Assembly: GCA_032207245.1 (NCBI GenBank)
Contig: CM063502.1
Span: forward strand, 48,208,404-48,272,403
DNA from: Pardosa pseudoannulata
Lineage: Eukaryota; Arthropoda; Arachnida; Araneae; Lycosidae
Reading direction: 5' to 3'
DNA length: 64,000 nt
The notes below the pieces were generated by a model. The model saw only the letters and a list, made by a program, of their open reading frames with translations. It made no database searches and was not told the origin of the DNA. Both the position numbers and the translations under genes were made by a program. Numbering within the stretch: the first letter of the stretch is position 1; every line of letters begins with the position of its first letter. This document shows positions 1-13,500 of this stretch, piece by piece.

Positions 1-149
1 TTGTTGTGAATCTCCTCTAACATTATCAGAGAACGCAGTATCTGAATTTGTTTTATTGCTTTTCTTATCAACATGATGTGTCATTTCTTCTGTGCTATCC
101 AACCTGATTTTAGTTTCCAGCGTGGATGCATTTCCAAGAAATATCACGA

Positions 150-1050
150 CTCAAGATATATCTTGAGATTGGATACAAAGTACATAGTTGAGATTGTAGA
201 TACAAAGTACTTTAGAACATTTGGTGTATCCAACAAACATTTCTTCATTTGATTTAGGATCATTTCTTTCTATTTGCATCTGGAATGAGGGTCATCACCT
301 TGAAACCAAATATTCTAAGATGTAACCTATCTTGTTTCTTAGACCATGCTTTTTTCAGGAGTTTTGAGTTTTACAGCTCTTGTGGGCTACCAGTTTTTCA
401 TATAGTATGATGTGTTAACAGCTTCTGATCAATGTCCTTTTCATAGATTTGAGTTACGTATCATAAATCAAACTTTCTCTACCAGTGTCCGGTTCAGTAG
501 TTCTACGACTCCATTTCGTTCCGACTGTCTAGACACAGGGAATCTGATGACGAATACAACTTAATCAAAAAAGTTTTCAAAACCTCTGTAAACGTAATCA
601 CCTACATTGTCAGTGCGTTGAATTTATGGTCTTTTATTTATTTTCAACTTAGGCTTTATATTCAACAATATTTTGCTTCGCTTCATCTTTAGTTTAAAGT
701 AAGTATACAAAAGATTTGTGTCATAAAAAAATGTGAGGAAGTATATTATACAACCGACTGAAGGAACTGACATAGGTCTCCATAGGTTAGAGTGTACCAG
801 TTCAAAGTTGTTTGTGGAACGATTTTCAGGCAATTGTGAAAAAAGTGATCTATGTTGTCCGTCTTTTGCACAAAAGATACAAATATATTCTGGATTGAAC
901 CCCAGTAGATATTCTGCTGATCAGTGTTTTTGTATAAAGTCTACTGAGGCGAACAAAACAACGATGTCATGTGAATTCATAATTGCTGCAGGTGCTATGA
1001 TCTGTGAGGCTTCTAGTTTGTAGAGACCATTCACTTCTGAAGAGGTAACA
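150..1050 (-). pseudogene. copia integrase remnant
   Basis: The open stretch 624-833 contains ELVHSNLWRPMS, the region around the first catalytic Asp of copia integrases (normally in an H-T/S-D context). Here that Asp is Asn (codon near 786-788), so the site is dead as well as frameshifted. Further along the minus strand near 480-520 comes a segment like the conserved Glu region (SERNGVVE), in a different frame. The plus-strand open frame at 733-1023 is a shadow of this. Confidence 0.65.
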
Positions 1051-1079
1051 AAAATGTCCTTTCCCGGAACATTTATATC

Positions 1080-1352
1080 CAATTCAGTTGTTTTGCAGCT
1101 TTGAGAGTAAAAAAATTATTTTCTTTCCTTTCTAGTTGTTCGGGATATAGACTATGAGTTCATTATTAAATTCGTACATAGATGATATCAGTACCGTTGA
1201 TCATGGAATTATTAGCTAGTTTTATAGCAACGTTTTCAATTCCTTCGGCAGGTACTGCGGTACCAATATCTACACTTCCTTTGTGCCAAGTTTAAAATCC
1301 ATCATCCAGTCATCTCTTGGTGTCGTGTGATTATTACTCCCTGAATCCAGGT
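1080..1352 (-). pseudogene. copia aspartic protease remnant
   Basis: The minus strand gives LDSGSNNHTT, matching the copia protease active-site block; the D-S-G codons lie at 1339-1347. An in-frame stop follows about 80 bases later, and the similarity continues in another frame, so at least one indel has occurred. Confidence 0.6.
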
Positions 1353-1403
1353 ACTAATCTCTAGATGTTATTTTGCCTTTTCCTGGGGATGCAAATAGAC
1401 TTA

Positions 1404-1433
1404 AAGTTTTGCTTGTATATACAAGCAAAACTT
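1404..1433. repeat. 30-bp perfect palindrome
   Basis: AAGTTTTGCTTGTAT is followed immediately by its exact reverse complement. It directly abuts the larger palindrome at 1434-1735. Confidence 0.9.
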
Positions 1434-1735
<302 letters not shown>

Positions 1736-1978
1736 CCTTTTATGTTTGGGGTGTGTGGAATTAAAATGTCTTGGTTAATTGCAATTCAAGCACCTTATTT
1801 TACAGAAATCTTTGCTTTTCTGCTACTGTGCATATTTTAGAGATTTCTCATAAAAAAATCTTTGTGAGACGATTTTGACTCGAATGACAAGTCCTTAATA
1901 TTATGTTGCAAGAATAAACTTTATACGTATTCTACAAAAATGAGATGATTAGACCTTTTAATTGTAAAAACCAAAGGT

Positions 1979-2425
1979 TTAAACTTTTCCTCTAAACCGC
2001 ATAAAGTTTAAACCGCCTAGTATATTACCACCATTCATTCCGTTTTCTAATGTTTTCTCCATGTTCTCTAATTGTACTACTATGCTTGTTATGTGATCCT
2101 TGTATGCTTTCATTGAGTGACGTTCCTTGAATTTCGTTCGAAATAATGAAGCATATAAGTTAATTCGGTGAAATACGTCTTTGTCTTCATAAGTTCTCTG
2201 AAGAGATAACCAAGTTTCATTAGATGTTTTAGCCTTTTTGATTCCCTTGGATGTTATGGACCGTATCAATAAACTTATTTTTCCGTAGCTCGTTGGTCTA
2301 ATTCTTTATTTTCTGATTTCCCAATACGATTTCATAAACCATCATCTCTGAAAAAAATTCATCATTTGGAATTTCCAATCGGCGTAGTTGCTATTTGCAT
2401 GTTTCCATTCTGGTTTTCTGGTAAT
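1979..2425 (-). pseudogene. copia gag polyprotein fragment
   Basis: An open segment at 1979-2269 reads as a copia-type gag core, including ETWLSLQRTYEDKD and a following Lys/Arg-rich amphipathic stretch. This is the usual pattern of the Retrotran_gag_2/UBN2 family. In the same frame upstream (about 2270-2425) the N-terminal part NYADWKFQMMNF is visible but carries stop codons. No CCHC knuckle could be identified after it. It is a decayed coding region, not a host gene. Confidence 0.7.
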
Positions 2426-2440
2426 TCCCCTTCTTGTTGA

Positions 2441-4502
2441 ATCAGGGAGTACTCTGTAGCGGATTTTCAGAGTGTATATATAAAATGTATTTCTTAGTAA
2501 TATATAAAATGTATTTCTTAGAAAAACCGATTTTAAAACCGATTTTTTAACAAATTAAAAAAAAATATTTAAAAAAGGGGGGGAGGGTATTAGGGAAGGG
2601 AATTTTAAATCCCATATTAAAGTTTGGGATAGTTTAAAAAAAATAAAAATAAAAAATAAAACATTTTATTTTTTAATAAACATGTATTTAAAATAGATTA
2701 ATGTTAGTTTTTAAAATAAAGGTTGTTTCAAATTCTCTAAAACCGATGTAATCAACTTTTGATTATTTTATACAAAATATATTATATCAATATATATATA
2801 TGTGTGTGTGTGTGTGTAAGGCTAGTTTATTTCAAGTTTTTCCACCACTGAAAATTCTAGTCAGTGTTTCTTTTTCGCGGAGAAATATAATCCATTTATT
2901 AAAATTCTCTGTCATTGCGTATATGACTTTAACTCTAGCAGCATTCCCGAAGGGCATAGCTTTCATCCAATCCGATTTTGTTATTTTGTAGTGTTTATTT
3001 ACCGAACCATTCCGCTTGTCAATACCGTATTTTCATGTGACTTTAATCTGTTTGTTGCCTTCAGTTCATGACTAGTTTAGTTTCAAAATCTTAACTGTTG
3101 ACGATTTTTTTAAAGCATGCAAGTGTTATTATAAAGTAATAGTACATTAATATACGACAGCTATATTTTAAGTGTCTCTTCCTAGATAATTAAGACAGTA
3201 AATATCTTCTTTTATTGAAATTTGTGCATTTTCATAGGATATTTTTTTATTATATGTGACAATTCATTTAGTGGTTTACTGTTCATATATTTAGGTACTG
3301 ACATTTTTAATGGTGTTAGGAATTTTCGGCAAAGAATAAGCTAGCAACACTTATGTGTACACATGTGAGTTAACAAAATTGATATAATTTGTAAATCTTA
3401 CATAAATCAATAAATGTTTATTTGTTGTATATATACCTCGACATAAACTGGGACTGATGAACTGTTATGTAATCTTAATAAATATCTATTATTAGTAGCA
3501 ATGCTATTAAGGTGGTGTAACATGTGTTATAAATGAAATTTGTAATTACCAATTTAAATAGTCATTTTATACATACCTTCTTTGTTATATATATATATAT
3601 ATATATATGTGCTACCTTATTAAATAGTATCTTAGAATGCCAGACTTTTGCAGCATCATTGTTAACTTCTCTTATCATTTCTTCCTTGTTTGATCTATTG
3701 AATTATGTAGTACCATACTAAATAAGCTGTACAACTAAATTAAACAATATTTTATTTACACAATCCATGTTAGAATTAGCATGCCACAAACTGTGTTTAA
3801 ATCCAAACAAATATTCATTTTGCTCATCTAGTATTATATTTGATACTTAATATTATAATTACAATTTGAATTGTCCCTGGACTGTGATTTTTTTTTCTTC
3901 TAATGTTAATAGTTTAATTGGTGACTAAACTTAAACTGGTATCCTGTGAATAGTTTTGCCTTCACGTATAAAGACAAAGTATAGTTGAATTATAATGTAA
4001 CCTTGAGATCTTAGGCAGCCTAATAGCTAAAAGTAATGTCTTATTTATGCATGTAAGATACTTTTTGATTTTACTATATTTAATATTGTACTCTGCATTA
4101 TATAGTTTTAAGTGGATACCTGAAAAAGTTAGTTTCCATTAGAAAACTCATTGAAAGTTATCATTCAAGGCACTTTTTACTTTTGAATTAATTTTTTCTT
4201 TTAAAAAATATATTTAAACTAGACATCCTCTCTCTATGTGAAGAAAGTTTGAAATAATTTCAATACACCAACATTCAAAATTAATTGTTCATATACATTT
4301 TAATACTTTTTTTTTATTACATCCATAATCATTATTTTGTATAAAAATTCTGATTCTGAGTTCTACCTTATGTCTTTATATAAATTATATTACTTTTGAG
4401 GAGATAAAAATTCATTCTTAACTGCTTGTTAAAGCATCTTAATTTTTTTATTTTAAATTATATTATTTTTCATGATCTTAATCCAACTTAACTTCATTTA
4501 GA
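2441..4502. other. Intergenic DNA upstream of SPG21
   Basis: AT-rich with no coding exon seen. It contains short (TA)n(TG)n at 2791-2817 and (TA)n at 3586-3609. The SPG21 5' UTR and promoter should be here; an acceptor-like AG at 4500-4501 just before the start codon suggests a non-coding first exon upstream, which I could not place. Confidence 0.5.
2791..2817. repeat. (TA)n(TG)n microsatellite
   Basis: Five TA units are followed by about eight TG units. Confidence 0.85.
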
Positions 4503-7500
4503 ATGCAGATCCTTAATCCCAAGCCATCGTCTATTTCAACTACAGCTGAATATATTAGCTTTAGAAGTAGAGTTTCTCAAAAGAAAGTAAGTCATTTGAA
4601 TACGCATTTGTTTTATCACCTTTTTCCCAAACAGAATGTAAAATAATTTCATTTGTAGGTAATCGTTGATGATGATTCTTCAAAAGTATGGACTTTATAT
4701 GATGCTGGCCCAAGAAATGTAGCAAGTCCTCTAATATGTTTACCTCCTGTTAGTGGAACAGCAGATGTGTTTTTTCTTCAAATTATGGCCCTAACAGCAA
4801 AAGGGTACAGAGTCATTGCTGTAAGATTTTATTATTATTATTATATATACAGCATTAATTTTTATGTATTAAAAAGTATGAACTATCAAAATTTTGTCCT
4901 TTATTTTAATTAAGTGAAAAGTGTTAAATATAGATATATCATTTAGATTCATATATTGTGGAACCTTGATCCAATTTTTTAAGGGGGCAGAAATGGAAAA
5001 CAATGAATGTGAAAAATGTATATAGAAATTTATTAAAATGTATGATTATAAAGAAATTATTTACAATACAAAACAAGTATTTAGCATTTTATAAAATGTA
5101 GCTCAAATTTAAAATGATGGTTAAAAATATATTTTGTAATTGATAATTGCTGTGTGCAAGTGGATCTCCTTACTGTAAAGAATGAATGCTTTATGGCCTT
5201 GACCTCTGCAAGTATACTGTCATCATTGTGCATGTATATAAATGATTTTAATTTTAACTAAGTTTCATGTACTTAAAAAAGAACCTAAAAAACTACCAAT
5301 TCAAGTTCATTTTTGTGTTTTTCATCTCCTTTCTTATTTTGCTTCTGATCTGTCTTCTTGAACTTGAGGGAAAAAAAATCTAGCTTTCTAAGTTCCACAA
5401 AAATTATACTTCTAGTAATACAAAGCAACAGGACCAAAATTTTTCTACAATGAATGTAATAAAAGATGAAGAATCCAGAAACAATGAATGTATGAATATC
5501 ATCATTGGTTCTTACATACAGTAAATTGTTAATTTCTAGACTAAATGAAATGAATGATCAATATTGGAAAATTAATAAAGTGGGAATGATAATCAAGGTT
5601 TTACTGTATATTAAAATATTTCTTTTTAAAATACCTTTTACTATTTAATTACTTTCAAATATTTATAAGTATAATTGTGGAAAAGCTAGTCTAAATAATC
5701 ATTCTTAAAAATGAAGTAATATAAGAAAATGTTCAAAATATTAAAAATAATTATTTTCTTTAGGTTCAGTATCCTGTCTATTGGACAATTAAAGACTGGG
5801 TTACTGGATTTAGCCGATTATTAGATTATCTTGGACTAGAAAAGGTATCTTAGATTAATGCTTTAAATGTTTTTATAAAATTCATTGTGTTACTGTTTTT
5901 CTTATTTTATTAATATTATGGTAGTCATCAAATTCGTATACTGTAACTCCCACACAACCCTTTTCAGGTTTGTGTAACATAAGAGGGAATTTCTGTTCTT
6001 TGGAATAAAGAAATGGGGAATCTTTTTAGTATCGTGATTAATATTTTTTCACACTTTAGTGAAATGAAGTTATGTTTACCTAAGTCTTTTGTGACAAAAA
6101 AGGGAGGGGCAGATTTTTTCTATTATTAAAAGTTATTTTATACTTCATAATATATTTCAGTGTTATGAATTTTTTGTATATATTCTGGAGCCCAGTATAC
6201 TTCTTTTATATTCATCATTTTATGCATAAAAAGTCATATAGTCATATTGAAGCTCAGTGGCTTTGGGGTAGTGCTTCACGCTCTCACTACACAGGTCCGA
6301 AGTTCGATCCCCAGGCTGGGAAAGGTTGATTCAGCCTTTCAACCCTTCAGCGGGTAGACAGACTGAGGACCAAGCATGTTTGAGAGCTAAACACTGGGGG
6401 ATGTGTGTACACCTAACTGGGACATATGCTTCTCACCCCAGGGTCTTTGGTCTTGTAAACAGATACTGCCACCATAGGTCCTGGGTCCCAAGTTAGGCTG
6501 TAGTGCCAAGGAGTTTAGTCAGTATAATTCTCAGCCTCTTTTTAAAATTATTTTATTACTATCAAAAACTACCTAGAATAAAAGTACATATTTTAATGAA
6601 TATCAGGTCATGAAATCTGATGCATCATATTAATAATTTATGAGAGATTTTAAAATGAATTAATTTGACTTTTAATACTAGTGTGTTTCTCTTTTCTTTT
6701 CCGAAGTTCTCTTGGGTTTTAAAATAATAAAATGTGAACATTATCTTAATATTTGTGAGGATAGTTCCAAAATATTTTAAATTATCTTTTATTATGATGG
6801 TAAAGATTAAAGAAATATTTCATTCCTACAGCTCATATGTGATAATGCTAATTACTCTTTAGCCTCTGATTTACTATGTATTGTACCATGAAATTTATCC
6901 CTCTGTGTTTATTATTTCTTTCTCAGAAAATGTTTGATTTCAGAGATTTATAATCAGGCTGTAAAAATATGCTAACTGGAATCTGTAATTTTATAATTAT
7001 CATTAGATTATTTAGCTGTTTTGTTTTATTAATACTAAAATTTTTTGTTAGGTTCATTTATTTGGATCTTCTCTGGGTGGATTTTTAGCACAGAAATTTG
7101 CTGAATTTACTCATCATACCCGCACAGTTCATTCACTTATATTATGTAACAGTTTTACTGATACTTCCATTTTTAATTATACTGATACAGCTGTTTTGTA
7201 AGTTAATATAATTCTATATTATCTGTTTTTATTTGTCTCATTTATTGTATCTTAAATTTTACTATCCATGTGAATTAAAAATGTTTTTGTATATTCTTAA
7301 TTAGTAGTCTTTCTTCAAAAATATGAAATATTATCTAGTCTTACAATTCTGATGCTAGTTTATCTCTCATTGGGTTGTTCATCTTTGATTTCTTTTGTAA
7401 AATATTGGCATAAGTTACTTTTTGTCAAGTTTCTGGTGGCTAGGTAGCTGTGTGGTATAATCATGTGACATTAATTAGGTTTATTTTTTAATTAGATAAT

Positions 7501-10500
7501 TTATTTCATGGGCTTGATGTGAAGAAATTATGGCTGGAAATTTAATACTAGAATATTTTAAGACACCAGAAATGCACTTATTTTATTGAAATGTTTTTAA
7601 AACTAGTAGTGTGTAAACTTTTTGTACCTTTTTTAAAATGAGATATTCATTTTTTATGTGGTAATTAAGTAATGAGTTTTATAGGAGAGTAAAAAATTGT
7701 GAAAGCAAGCCTAAAAGTAATTAATTAAAAAAAATTCTATTTTATCAATAACATTTTTCCCTATTTTCTTTCAAAAATAGCAGTTTGTGATAATTTTACA
7801 AATATTTTGTGTTTTGTAACTTTATATAAGCCTATTTACATATAATATATTGTTTTTTTTTTGTTTTTTTTTTAATTTTTCGTTACACAAGTTTTGAGTT
7901 ACACAATATACAGCTCCAAATTATAAACAAGAACAGAAAAGTAATATTTTTATTGCATAGAGCTCTGGTGTTTATTTTTTAAACTTAAACTGAAAATGTT
8001 TTCGTAACTTTTAGGACTTTAAACTGTATTAATACCCTATTGACAATAAAATTTTAATTGCAGATTTTGGATGTTCCCTGCTGTTGTTTTAAAGAGAATG
8101 ATAATGGGGAACTTTTCAAGAGGTTATCTTGAACCACCTATTGCTGATTCAATTGATTTTATGGTTGAAAAGGTATTTGCCTTATAAATATACTATAAAA
8201 TATAAGGTTATACCATAAAATATAAATATAAGTTTTTTTTTGTTTTATAAATATAACTTACATTTAATATAGTTGAATACATAGTGTAGTGTCTTGAGTT
8301 CTTTTAAATCAGGTTTTTTATCAGATTTTTCGTTATGGTACATGAAGTAATGTTTTTATAAACAAGTGATTGTGTTTAATTGTTAAAAGTAGATTGTTCT
8401 ATTATTTTTATGCTCAATTATTCAAAAATTATGTTTTTTAAAATCTTTCATAGTAAATTTATGTAAACCTCTATCTATGTTTTAAAGCATATGTTTAGAT
8501 CAAACAATCTTTTACAAAATGTTTTGTTCAGTAAAGTTCAAGAAAAAATACCAGAAATTGTACTTTTTATGCAGGCTAAATAAATATTTTTTGTGTTTTA
8601 ACAATACTTTTTATTTAATTTAGTGTTTGCTTTATAAATATATTATGAAATATTCTCTTGGCTTTTAGTCTTTTCTCATTGATTTAATTTTTCCTTACTT
8701 TTCTCTGGAATTTGCTAAAAGAAATATCTCCTCAATAATATTTTTTCTTCCTTAGCTGTGTACTTCTGTTCTGACTTCCTTTTATAACACCATTTATCCT
8801 CAAAAGTCTTGAAAAGTAATACATGCTGAACAGCAAAGTCATTTTTGTTTAAAACTCTTAAGTTAGTGTATTTCTTGTTATTTACAGTAATATCTGGATA
8901 GCCATTTCAAATGTCTCTGGTCGTTATTTTCAGTACAGAAAAATCTCATTTTGCCCTTTTCACTGTAATATGATGAAAGGGTTAGTGATTTTTTTAAATT
9001 CTAATTTAGCACTAGTAATAGGCTATCTTTTCAGTAATTGACAGAATGATAAGGGTAATTGAGTGCTTTTCTTGTTCTGTTTTGTTTTATCTATGGCAGT
9101 TTTTTAAACAAGTCAACTTTTCTTAGATATTTTTTTATACAGTAAAATATCAAAACCTAATACAATGGTTTAAATTTTTTTTTTTTTTTTTTTGTAAACA
9201 TTTTTTATCATGGTATTAAAATCTTTAAAACGATTAAAATATTCAACTTATTTGTTAGTAGCCTTTTCTGAGAATGAAATGCTTTACAACTATTAGAAAT
9301 AAAGTGCTTAGTGTATATATCTGTTTATAGTTTTGTGGGGCATATATACTGTATTTTTATGAGGCATGTATATTGCATAAAATTTATTGATGTATCCAGT
9401 TGTACTTAAATATACAGTAAAAGTAAAAATTTCATAGGATCATACAGTTTTTAGTTTCTGCCTTCAATATATCAATTTTTTTAAAATAGTTGCATAAAGC
9501 TTTGTAATTTTCTTATATGTGAGTTCTGTTACAATATAAACATAAAATTTGTTTATTAATATAGTATATCCTTAATGTTTATAACTTGAATTACTTAGCC
9601 AAGCAAAGTTATATTTCAATGATTTTTGTTCAGTTCAAGGGTAATTCCATAAAACAAATAATTAGTCGCTAAATTTATCTTATGTAGAAATGTTTTACAT
9701 AGAAGGTATGATGTTTTAAGATAACAAAAGCTTATACTTGACAATAATATTTGTATTATTATTCAGTTAGAAATATAGTAAAATATGTTGTTTGGGCATA
9801 CTTCCCCAAAACTGGAATCTTTAGATATTGGTATAATAGAATAATTAACCACTAATATCTTATTAAGCCTTTTATTAAGCAAAGTCCAATTGAAGTTTTA
9901 CCGTCATTTTAGTAATAAATCATGTAGAGCAAAGCATAATCTCATTAACAGAATGTTATAATGAGTTTGAATTACTATTAACATCAAGTAGAATCTCATC
10001 AGTCCTTTATCACTCACTCAGACAGTTATATCCCTAAATTTAATGCTGTCAATTGACTTTGTTGTTATCAGGTATTATGAATAATTTAGCTTTTGTGATT
10101 AAGTATATTTATTCCAAGTTTGGTTCTATTTTATGTGGAAATGTTTTGAGTAATTTATTTTCTTTCAATTTATTTCATATCAAAAGTATACCATATATAA
10201 GATTTGGCTCTTTTAGTTATGATAGTTTTTACTAATCAACCTCTAACTAAGACTACTTTTTAATTTTGGCTATCCTGTATTAAAAGTATAATTAGTTTTG
10301 CCCAACTATTAAAATATTTTTATAATCATTAAAATGAATGTCATTTATTTTAACAATAAACTGATGTCCTTAATGTTTTTATGATTTCCCCAACTTAATT
10401 TAAATAATAGTAAGAAGCTGGCATATGTTTAAAAAATGTAAAATACTTTGATACACATTTTCTCAACTTTACTTTATCTTGACTATTCTTTGTTAAAATG

Positions 10501-13500
10501 AAATGCTGTAGTTATATTTCTTTACTTGAAAGTTCTTGTGATATTATATCAATAATAAAAAAAAATTCTGAAATTTAGTTTTTTAAGCTTTAAAGAGGTT
10601 GTACTTAAATGAATAATTTAATTAATGAAATAAGATTAATCTAAACGCAAATCTTAAACCATGTTAGCACATGGTCAAGAGTTAAAAGTTTAAGATTTAA
10701 AGAGTTATTAAAGGTATCAATATTTGTGTTTCAGATATGTAGTATTTGAAATACTTCATAAAAAAATATTTAAAAAAAACTGGTGCAGAAATTACATTAT
10801 TTGGTTGCTATTTCATGTATATTGCTGGTTTCTTCATAGTGCAAATTATCCTTGTTTCAGGTGAAATCAAATACTGAGATCAGCAGAAGTTCTAGTTTCT
10901 GTTCTTTTTACACTGCTTAGACCATTTGTTACAAAACTCCTATAGAAAAAATTAAATATTCAAAATTGTAATAGTTTTATATTTTTGTTAATACATTAGA
11001 TCTCATTCCATTCTTAAAAGTAACTTCTGGGAAATATGTATACTGAAATTTGTTTTGATTCGTTTTAGGCTATTGAATAATGTTTTTTTAGGTCAAAGTA
11101 CTGGATGGAAAAATGATTATTATAGTGTTAAAACTTGAACAATCTCTGAATGAAATTTATGACTTTGAAATGTTAGATATAATTTTTAAAATTTTTATAG
11201 GTATATTTATGAATTGTTTCTATTTTACCATTATTTTTAAGATATATTTTATCTTATTTGATTTTTACCTCTAAATCTCTTTTCTTTTTCTTTCAGCTGG
11301 ATAGTTTGTCCCAACCAGAGTTAGCTTCACGTTTGACATTAACATGTATGAACTGCTATGTACAACCCCAAAAGCTCCATGACATACCTATTACAATCAT
11401 AGATGTAGGTATTATGCATACTGTACTATTAAACTAAAATTATTAACTTAAACTTTGTATCTAATATGTGGCAATAGTTTTATTATAAACATGTTTTGTT
11501 AAATTCTGGTTTGTTGAAGAGAATTTTAAAAACTTAACTTGTCTGAAACATGAAATTTGAAGTAAACTTTAAAGTTCTATAAATTTAGGTATATTTTAGA
11601 AGATTATAGAGGGATAAATTTGTAATTTTACACTGAAAAGAAATGAGACATTTTACTCAAAATTAAATCAATAGCAGGGAGTTATGTATCATTTTGTGTA
11701 AAATAGTATCTAAGGAAAAATTAATTTAAATGTAAAATCCTGTAATCTACATTTTGTTAACATGTATTCTTTATCACAGGAAACTATAATAAAATAAATT
11801 TGCATTAGCATGTTTCGATATGCTACAGATTTAGCTATGGTTTTATATTTCTTTATATACAAATATTCTGGGACATCTTATGTCTTAAGGAAAGAAATAC
11901 ATTAGGCTTGAGAACTAGGGAAGGGTTTATTTAATGTGATTATGCTTGGTATGAAAGGATTAGACATTTAGATACTATCAAGATATTATTTTGATGTTCC
12001 AAAGGTGTCTTATTTTTCCCCTGTGTCAAGAGGTAGTCAAGAGACCATAGCCTACCTCTAGTGGCCGGATATAAATTAGTTATGACTTTCCAGTTATTTA
12101 TAGTCCTTCAAAATGGGGCATATCAAGAGATGATTAAATTTGTCTCCAGCATTTAAAAAAAAAGCTTTATGGACATAAAATGTATGTCTTAGACATCCTA
12201 CTGACATAAAACACCATTATAACAGCTATGAATGAACATCCAGTTTATGGTATCCTTTGAGTATACCTTGAAAACCATTAAACATTCATGGGACAATCTA
12301 CACAGAGTAAAGACAATAGCAAATAGATGAAGAGTATCATTTGTGTAAAATATCAAAAGAATTTGGTGTGTAAAAAATATATTTACCTGTATTATTGATT
12401 ACAAAATCTTATTCCAATCTCTAAAAACATAAAAAAAAACAAGTGCTGTCAAATATTAAATCTTTACAACAAAATTAGCACTGCAATTTTTAAAATTTAC
12501 TCTGTACTAAGTATTAAGTACCAAATTATAACTAGGTGAATGTTGCCTCTCTCTGTTACTTTCCACAAACTTTTTTGTTGTTTAAACAAAATGAAGATTC
12601 AAAAAGACATTGATGTTTTTGATGTCTCAGTAAAAGCTCTATATAATAAAGAGTGTCATGAAGTGACAAAGGAACATGAGGAATGAAGATTTTTATCAAA
12701 AGATTTATGAAAACTAAGTATTTGAAAGAAAGATATACCAACTGAAGATAGGTTGCATTGTGTTCATATATCCTGTATATGTCCCCCTACCCCTGCTATA
12801 AAAACAAACTTCTTATAGAACTGTAACACAATCACTTAAGGATAATAAAAATTAACATGATTGCCAAATATGTTGTATATTGAAAGGATATCAACCAATA
12901 AATTGTAGTAAGGTATGTTGGCCTAAAATAGATATGACCTAGTATGCACCTATGACATAGGAATAAATTCCTGTTGATTGCAACTGTTAGACTAGTTTTT
13001 GAATGTATGTTCTTTTGAATATTTGATGCACATACTAAATAGCTAAAAGCATTAACTCTTTGTTTCTATACTACAATCTTTTATAATACTTTGTAAATGA
13101 TAATAGATGATGCTTCTTATCATATCTTTTAATGTTTGAGAAACTGCTGGAGGTGCTCATAACTTTATTGCTTAAGCTTTAAAGTTGCAATCAAGTAAAA
13201 CATTTGTATGCATTTAGACAATCTGTAAGAGCTGTAAAAATTTATAATGGAAGAAGAAATCAAAATATAAAATTTTTGTTACAATATAGTAAAACTAAGT
13301 ACTATTACAAGGCATCGTCCAGTCATGCTACTCCTAAAATGCTCACAATTACAGAGCTGGATCTCTTTGTACTAAACTTAAAAACACATCCAATAAATGT
13401 TCAAAAGTATGTATTTTAATTTTAGGATTTAAAGTTTGATTATTTGCTATTAGTGGTCAAGGGAATAATTCCAAATAGAAGTTTGGAAAAATTGTTAGCT

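Noticed and set aside
12050..12068. CTCF-like word CCACTAGAGGTAGG on the minus strand in SPG21 intron 6
   Set aside because: It breaks the invariant GGC part of the core; a single weak match.
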